Shown here one piece after another: positions 8,090 through 11,599 of a DNA stretch of 11,599 bases. This DNA comes from Methylibium sp964616015 (GTDB taxonomy: Bacteria > Pseudomonadota > Gammaproteobacteria > Burkholderiales > Burkholderiaceae_C). The notes below the pieces were generated by a model that saw only the letters and a list, made by a program, of their open reading frames with translations, did no database searches and was not told the origin of the DNA. Made by a program: the position numbers and the translations under genes. Location of the stretch: positions 1 through 11,599 of the forward strand of contig CAZTTC010000090.1 in the NCBI GenBank assembly GCA_964616015.1. Reading direction: 5' to 3'. Position 1 is the first letter of the stretch; every line of letters begins with the position of its first letter.

Positions 8090-8791
8090 TCAGGTGTCCG
8101 TCCACATCCTCAGCAGGTTGTGATACGTCCCGGTCAGGCCGACGATGGTCTCGGTGTCGCCATGGGCCTCGCGCAGCGCGAGGATCTGCATGTCCAGCTC
8201 GTAGAGCAGCCGGCGCTGGTCGTCGCGCCTCACCATGCTCTCGATCCAGAAGAAGCTGGCGAGCCGCGCGCCGCGCGTCACCGGCTCGACGCGGTGCACG
8301 CTGCTCGACGGGTAGAGCAGCAGGTCGCCGGCCGGCAGCTTGAGGCGCGGGCGATCGAGCGCCGGCTCGGGCGACTCGATCACCAGCTCGCCGCCGTCGT
8401 AGCTGTCGGGCTCGGCCAGGAACAGCGTGCAGGAGATGTCGGTGCGCACCCGCGTGCCGCGCTGCTCGCCGTGGCGGATCAGGCGCACGCCGTTGTCGAT
8501 GTGCTTGCCGAAGGCGTTGGTGCCACCGCCATAGCGATTGAAGAGCGGCGGGAAGATTGTCTTCGGCAGCGCGGCGGTGAAGAACATCAGGCTGTTCGCC
8601 AGCGCGTCCATCACCAGGGCCTGCAGCTTCAGTGTGACCGGGTGGTCTTCGGGCAACTGCTGGTTGTTCTTGACCCGTGCCGACTGGCTGCCGGCGGTGG
8701 CGCGACCGTCGGCCCACGGCGCCGCAGCGAGCAGGGAGTGCGCCTGGGCCAGCACATCGGCATTCAGGACCTGGGGGATCTGCAGCAGCAT
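8090..8791 (-). CDS. piuC: PiuC/YbiX-type Fe(II)/2-oxoglutarate dioxygenase
   Basis: This 233-residue protein (E. coli YbiX 225) belongs to the PKHD-type Fe(II)- and 2-oxoglutarate-dependent hydroxylases. The iron-binding triad is visible: H97 and D99 in GKHIDNGVR, and H166 in SSSVHRVEPVTRG. R176 (RLASFFW) is the expected 2-oxoglutarate-binding arginine. Family landmarks FNRYGGGTNAFGKHID and YDGGELVIE are present, and the C-terminal helical part reads GLTGTYHNLLRMW. Start ATG 8789-8791 is preceded by AAGGA six bases upstream. It follows the siderophore receptor by 64 bases on the same strand, matching fiu-ybiX of E. coli and piuA-piuC of Pseudomonas. Family knowledge ties these genes to iron-siderophore acquisition, and in Pseudomonas to susceptibility to siderophore-conjugated antibiotics. 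The substrate is not evident from sequence. A hairpin in the upstream gap may reduce its expression relative to the receptor. Confidence 0.95.
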   Translation of the reverse strand: MLLQIPQVLNADVLAQAHSLLAAAPWADGRATAGSQSARVKNNQQLPEDHPVTLKLQALVMDALANSLMFFTAALPKTIFPPLFNRYGGGTNAFGKHIDNGVRLIRHGEQRGTRVRTDISCTLFLAEPDSYDGGELVIESPEPALDRPRLKLPAGDLLLYPSSSVHRVEPVTRGARLASFFWIESMVRRDDQRRLLYELDMQILALREAHGDTETIVGLTGTYHNLLRMWTDT

Positions 8792-8814
8792 GGACTGTCC
8801 TTCGAGAGAAACGC

Positions 8815-8838
8815 CCGCACCGGACCGCCCCGGTGCGG
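8815..8838 (-). terminator. Hairpin between siderophore receptor and piuC (weak terminator or mRNA-processing element)
   Basis: A perfect 9-bp inverted repeat, CCGCACCGG (8815-8823) and CCGGTGCGG (8830-8838), has a 6-base loop and lies 17 bases after the receptor stop. Read leftward it is followed by GGGCGTTTCTCTC, which has only a short interrupted T-run. It therefore looks like a leaky terminator or 3'-end-stabilising stem rather than a full stop. piuC's AAGGA and ATG follow about 15 bases beyond, so partial read-through is the simplest reading. Confidence 0.55.
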
Positions 8839-8855
8839 CGCCAGCGGCCTCGGAA

Positions 8856-11057
8856 TCAGAAGACCGCAGACACGGTGAGCTGGGCGCCGCGCGCCGGACC
8901 CGGCACCACGAAGCCGCGGTAGACGCCGTCCGCGTACACCTTGTCGAACAGGTTGTTGAGGTTGAGCTTGATGCGGTAGGCGGTCGCGTCGTACTCGATC
9001 AGCGCGTCGGCCTTCACGTAGCCGGGCGCGAGGTTGGTCCCGGCCTCGGCCAGCGCCGGCAGCCGGCTGCTCATGCCGTCGGCGCCGACGCCCAGGCGCC
9101 ACTTCGGGGCGACCTGCCAGGTGATCCACAGGTTGCCGCTCCAGCGCGGCGTGAGCCCGCTCTCCTTGCCGACGGTGGCCTGCGAGCCCGGCGAGCTGCC
9201 GGCCTCGTCGATCCTGCCCCTCATGTAGGCCAGGCCGCCGAACACCTCGACCGCGGCGGTCGGCTGGCCGGCGGCCTCGAGCTCGATGCCGTCGGTGTGG
9301 CGCCGGCCGTTGAGCAGGTAGGTGGTCGGCGAGGCGTCGGCCAGGTCGGTGTTGCGCTCGTTGGTCTTCTCGGTGCGGAAGACCGAGGCGCGCAGCGACA
9401 GCTTGCCGTCGGCCAGCTCCCACTTCGCGCCGGCTTCCAGGTTGCGGCTCTGCTCCGGGGGCGTGTTGGCGCTGCGCGGGTCGAACTGGTAGAGGTCGCC
9501 CGAGGCGTTGAACGAGGTGCCGTAGGACGCGTACCAGGACGCCGTCGCCGACGGCTGCCACAGCGCGCCGAAGCGGCGGCTCCAGACGCTGTCGGTGCGC
9601 TCCAGCGGGCCGGCCGGGCGCTGGTAGTCGCCCGAGAAGCGGTCGAAGCGCAGGCCGGCGATCAGCTTCCATTGCGGCGTCAGCGCCAGCGTGTCCTGCA
9701 GGTACGCGCCGACGGTGCGGGCGGTGAACTCGGTGTTGGGGGTCAGCACGCGGGTGTCGGCGAGACCCGGATAGGGGCCGACCTGGCCCCAGGTCGTGGC
9801 GGGCTTGGCCGGCGTGCCGCTGTAGGTGAAGGTCTGGGTGTCCTCGTAGGCGTACTCGGCCCCGGCCAGCAGGTCGTGCTGGAGGCCGAACCCGCCGGCG
9901 CGGCCGCTGTAGTCGGTCTGCAGGAAGCGGTGTCTGTCGTCGGCGGCGCGCGTCTGGTTGCCGCGCGTGACGGTGGTGGCGTCGGTGATCTGCGCGGCGC
10001 TGGTGACGCCGGTCACGCCGGCGGTCGTGGCCCACAGGTCGCGCTTGTAGCGGCCGCTGCGCAAGGTGGTCTTCAGCTCGCCGCCGCCGTCGAAGCGATG
10101 CAGGTGCGAGACGAAGAACTGGTTGGCCGAGTCCTTCTGATAGTCGGACTCGTAGCCGTACCAGCGACCGGCCGCCGCGTCGACGGGTCGGCCGCCGAGC
10201 CAGCGAAACCCGTAGTCGGGCACGTCGTCGTAGTCGAGGTGGTAGAGGCCGGCGCTGAACTCGTCGCGGGTGCCGATGCCGATCCGGTAGGTCGCGGCCA
10301 GACCGTTGCGATGGGTCTCGGGGCCATTGCGCGAGCTGTGGGCATCGGTGCGCATCAGGTTGACGCGCAGCGCCGCGTCGTCGCCGGTCTTGAGGTTGAA
10401 ATCGCCGGTGAGGCGGTAGTAGTCCTCGGTGCCGGCGGTGAGGTCGACGACGCTGCGGTTCAGCAGGAAGGGCTGCTTGCTGACCTGGTTGATGATGCCG
10501 CCGGTCGAGCCGCGGCCGTAGAGCATCGAGGCCGAGCCGCGCAGCACCTCGATGCGGTCCTGGTTGAAGGTGTCGCGGTTGTACTGCGCGATGTCACGCA
10601 GGCCGTCCTGGAAGATGTCGCCGCGCGTCGAGAAGCCACGCAGCCGGATCAGGTCACCGATCGCGCCGCCCTCGCCGGCCTCGAAGGCGATGCCGCTGAC
10701 GCTGTGCAGCGCGGCGCGCAGCGTGTCGAGGTTCTTGTCGTCGATCAGCTTCTCGGTGACGACGGTCACGCCCTGAGGGATGTCGCGCAGCTCCTGCTTG
10801 CCCTTGCCGGCGGTGGTGGTGGTGGCCTGGTAGGCGTCCTTGCCCTGGCGCTCGACCTCGGCGGTGGCCTTGACGGCCGGCAGCAGCGGTGCGGCGGGTG
10901 CGGGCGCGGCCGGTGCCGAGGCCGCAGAGGTCGGCGCTGCCGGGGCGGCGTCCTGCGCCAGCGCGGCCTGTGCGAGGCCGAAGCCGGCCGCGAGCGCACC
11001 CAGCGGGGCGAGGGTGAAGCGCCGCGGCGGCGCAGGGGGGTGTTGAGAAGAGTTCAT
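8856..11057 (-). CDS. TonB-dependent siderophore receptor (Fiu/PiuA-type)
   Basis: This 733-residue outer-membrane, TonB-gated receptor is likely for ferric siderophores. Signal peptide 1-34 (RR at 12-13, hydrophobic core, ALA-Q cleavage) is followed by an Ala/Pro-rich spacer (about 36-60). The plug domain spans about 85-195: RDIPQGVTVVTEKLI, GDLIRLRGF and RIEVLRGSASMLYGRGSTGG, the hallmark of the siderophore-receptor family. The rest is a 22-strand barrel ending LNNLFDKVYADGVYRGF and a C-terminal Phe (SAVF), the outer-membrane assembly signal. A possible TonB-box segment lies near PAVKATAEV (60-68). No N-terminal signalling domain is present, so it is not a FecA-type transducer. Start ATG 11057 has AGGAG six bases upstream. 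piuC follows, matching fiu-ybiX/piuA-piuC. The ligand may be a catecholate by analogy with Fiu, but barrel sequence alone does not show this. I see no clear Fur box; a foldable leader precedes it. Confidence 0.93.
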   Translation of the reverse strand: MNSSQHPPAPPRRFTLAPLGALAAGFGLAQAALAQDAAPAAPTSAASAPAAPAPAAPLLPAVKATAEVERQGKDAYQATTTTAGKGKQELRDIPQGVTVVTEKLIDDKNLDTLRAALHSVSGIAFEAGEGGAIGDLIRLRGFSTRGDIFQDGLRDIAQYNRDTFNQDRIEVLRGSASMLYGRGSTGGIINQVSKQPFLLNRSVVDLTAGTEDYYRLTGDFNLKTGDDAALRVNLMRTDAHSSRNGPETHRNGLAATYRIGIGTRDEFSAGLYHLDYDDVPDYGFRWLGGRPVDAAAGRWYGYESDYQKDSANQFFVSHLHRFDGGGELKTTLRSGRYKRDLWATTAGVTGVTSAAQITDATTVTRGNQTRAADDRHRFLQTDYSGRAGGFGLQHDLLAGAEYAYEDTQTFTYSGTPAKPATTWGQVGPYPGLADTRVLTPNTEFTARTVGAYLQDTLALTPQWKLIAGLRFDRFSGDYQRPAGPLERTDSVWSRRFGALWQPSATASWYASYGTSFNASGDLYQFDPRSANTPPEQSRNLEAGAKWELADGKLSLRASVFRTEKTNERNTDLADASPTTYLLNGRRHTDGIELEAAGQPTAAVEVFGGLAYMRGRIDEAGSSPGSQATVGKESGLTPRWSGNLWITWQVAPKWRLGVGADGMSSRLPALAEAGTNLAPGYVKADALIEYDATAYRIKLNLNNLFDKVYADGVYRGFVVPGPARGAQLTVSAVF

Positions 11058-11110
11058 GCCAGCTCCTGATGCTTGTCGTTGAGGAGAACGGGCCGGTCCG
11101 TGGCTGGCAT
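11054..11110 (-). CDS. Possible 18-residue leader peptide overlapping the receptor start (ATGA)
   Basis: A short frame starts at ATG 11110 and reads MPATDRPVLLNDKHQELA. Its TGA stop overlaps the receptor ATG by the four bases ATGA. The receptor's AGGAG lies inside its codons. The arrangement would permit translational coupling, with ribosomes finishing the leader opening the hairpin and reinitiating. There is no good Shine-Dalgarno before ATG 11110, and the frame is open further upstream (to 11251), so the start is uncertain. It may simply be a chance frame in GC-rich DNA. Confidence 0.25.
   Translation of the reverse strand: MPATDRPVLLNDKHQELA
11056..11110 (-). promoter_or_regulatory. Foldable leader that can pair the receptor's Shine-Dalgarno and AUG
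   Basis: In the receptor transcript, ATGCCAG (11110-11104) is complementary to CTGGCAT (11062-11056), which contains the AU of the start codon. Just inside, CTCCT (11086-11082) is complementary to AGGAG (11067-11063), the ribosome site, with a 14-base loop. The two pairings are contiguous on the 3' side, so twelve bases covering the Shine-Dalgarno to AU could be paired. A 17-base bulge lies on the 5' side. This is a direct reading of complementarity; function is inferred. Confidence 0.45.
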
Positions 11111-11264
11111 CGGGAAGGCTGCCCCGATCGACTGGGGCGGCCGCCGCGCGCAGGGCGCAGCGCTGGCGTGAGAGTCCGGCGGGAAAAGTAAGGGGATCGC
11201 TTCGGCTTCGTCTCGGTGATCGACGGGGGTGCGTGCTCTGCGAGCCGTCACGACCTGCCGAGTG
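11058..11264 (-). promoter_or_regulatory. Upstream region of the siderophore receptor operon
   Basis: These 207 bases between the receptor start and the repeat array should contain the operon promoter and 5' leader. Besides the foldable start region there is an inverted repeat GCCCC (11121-11125) and GGGGC (11134-11138), with a CGATCG palindrome between the arms. The most AT-rich patch is about 11184-11196 (GGGAAAAGTAAGG on the plus strand). I looked for the AT-rich 19-base Fur-box pattern and found no acceptable match, although iron control would be expected for this gene pair. No convincing -35/-10 pair is visible. Confidence 0.4.
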
Positions 11265-11599
11265 GCCGCCGCGGATCCGGCTTGGCCGGGCCGCCAGCGG
11301 CGCCCCCTGGAGGGGGCGCGGCGAAGCCGCCACGGAGGTGGTTCATGTCAGTGGCTCCAGCGCGCTTCGCGCGACCCCTGCGGCATGAGCCGGCGAGCCC
11401 AGCAGCCGCCGCGGATCCGGCTTGGCCGGGCCGCCAGCGGCGCCCCCTGGAGGGGGCGCGGCGAAGCCGCCACGGAGGTGGTTCATGTCAGTGGCTCCAG
11501 CGCGCTTCGCGCGACCCCTGCGGCATGAGCCGGCGAGCCCAGCAGCCGCCGCGGATCCGGCTTGGCCGGGCCGCCAGCGGCGCCCCCTGGAGGGGGCGC
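11265..11599. repeat. Tandem array of a perfect 140-base repeat (2.4 copies, truncated by window edge)
   Basis: Three copies start at 11265, 11405 and 11545, each beginning GCCGCCGCGGATCCGGC. Copies 1 and 2 are identical over all 140 bases by direct reading. Copy 3 is identical over the 55 bases present. Each copy holds three hairpins: GCGCCCCCT/AGGGGGCGC (11300-11308 and 11311-11319 in copy 1), GCGGC-GAA-GCCGC (11318-11330) and CGCGC-TTC-GCGCG (11361-11373). The period is not a multiple of three, so a protein repeat is excluded. The hairpin-rich, GC-rich character resembles dispersed intergenic palindromic repeats of Burkholderiales genomes, but tandem 140-base organisation is less usual. 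The array continues beyond the window, so copy number is unknown. Confidence 0.93.

Noticed and set aside
11012..11057. Tat signal on the receptor (RR at residues 12-13)
   Set aside because: The context PRRFTLAP does not match the S/T-R-R-x-F-L-K pattern closely, and TonB-dependent receptors are exported by Sec.
8856..11057. Assigning the symbol fiu to the receptor
   Set aside because: The piuC neighbour supports the family, but ligand specificity and orthology to Fiu versus PiuA or other siderophore receptors cannot be settled by reading the sequence.
8538..11069. Plus-strand 843-codon open frame opposite the siderophore receptor
   Set aside because: The translation is Val/Gly/Ala/Glu-rich without motifs, while the opposite strand encodes a full plug-and-barrel receptor with signal peptide and terminal Phe.
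11229..11528. 99-codon open frame within the repeat array
   Set aside because: The repeat period of 140 is not a multiple of three and the frame changes at each copy, so a coding role is unlikely.
11265..11599. CRISPR array
   Set aside because: The 140-base units abut directly with no unique spacers, and no cas genes are present.

Overview
The window is a GC-rich, gene-dense chromosomal segment. Its gene content and protein sequences (OxyR beside KatG, RecG, QueA, a Fiu/PiuA-type receptor with PiuC) suggest a betaproteobacterium of the order Burkholderiales, perhaps near Rubrivivax or its relatives. This placement is inferred from protein resemblance and base composition; no marker gene in the window fixes it. 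Every long gene looks intact. No rRNA, tRNA, insertion sequence, phage gene or CRISPR array is visible.

Layout, left to right. Positions 1-1301 hold a peroxide-defence pair on the minus strand: oxyR, then the first 89 codons of katG running off the left edge. Diverging from oxyR on the plus strand is a 921-residue membrane hybrid sensor histidine kinase (1415-4180). It has two periplasmic solute-binding domains, one membrane anchor, kinase core and a C-terminal receiver, and no output partner is visible nearby. It meets recG (minus, 4188-6245) tail to tail. recG diverges from queA (plus, 6294-7346) across 48 bases. queA in turn meets, tail to tail, a block of three minus-strand genes: a TonB-dependent siderophore receptor (11057 to 8856), a PiuC/YbiX iron-dependent dioxygenase (8791 to 8090) and a six-helix potassium-channel-like protein (8048 to 7353).

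The genes fall into two physiological themes. OxyR and KatG handle hydrogen peroxide. The receptor and PiuC belong to the conserved iron-siderophore uptake pair seen as fiu-ybiX in E. coli and piuA-piuC in Pseudomonas. recG (recombination and fork repair) and queA (queuosine tRNA modification) are housekeeping genes.

The least ordinary parts are three. First, the hybrid kinase between oxyR and recG carries only two cysteines in its whole periplasmic portion, six residues apart. Second, the siderophore-receptor mRNA leader could fold so that both the ribosome site and the AUG are base-paired; it also contains an 18-codon ORF overlapping the receptor start as ATGA. Third, a tandem array of a perfect 140-base repeat rich in short hairpins lies upstream of the receptor and runs off the right edge.
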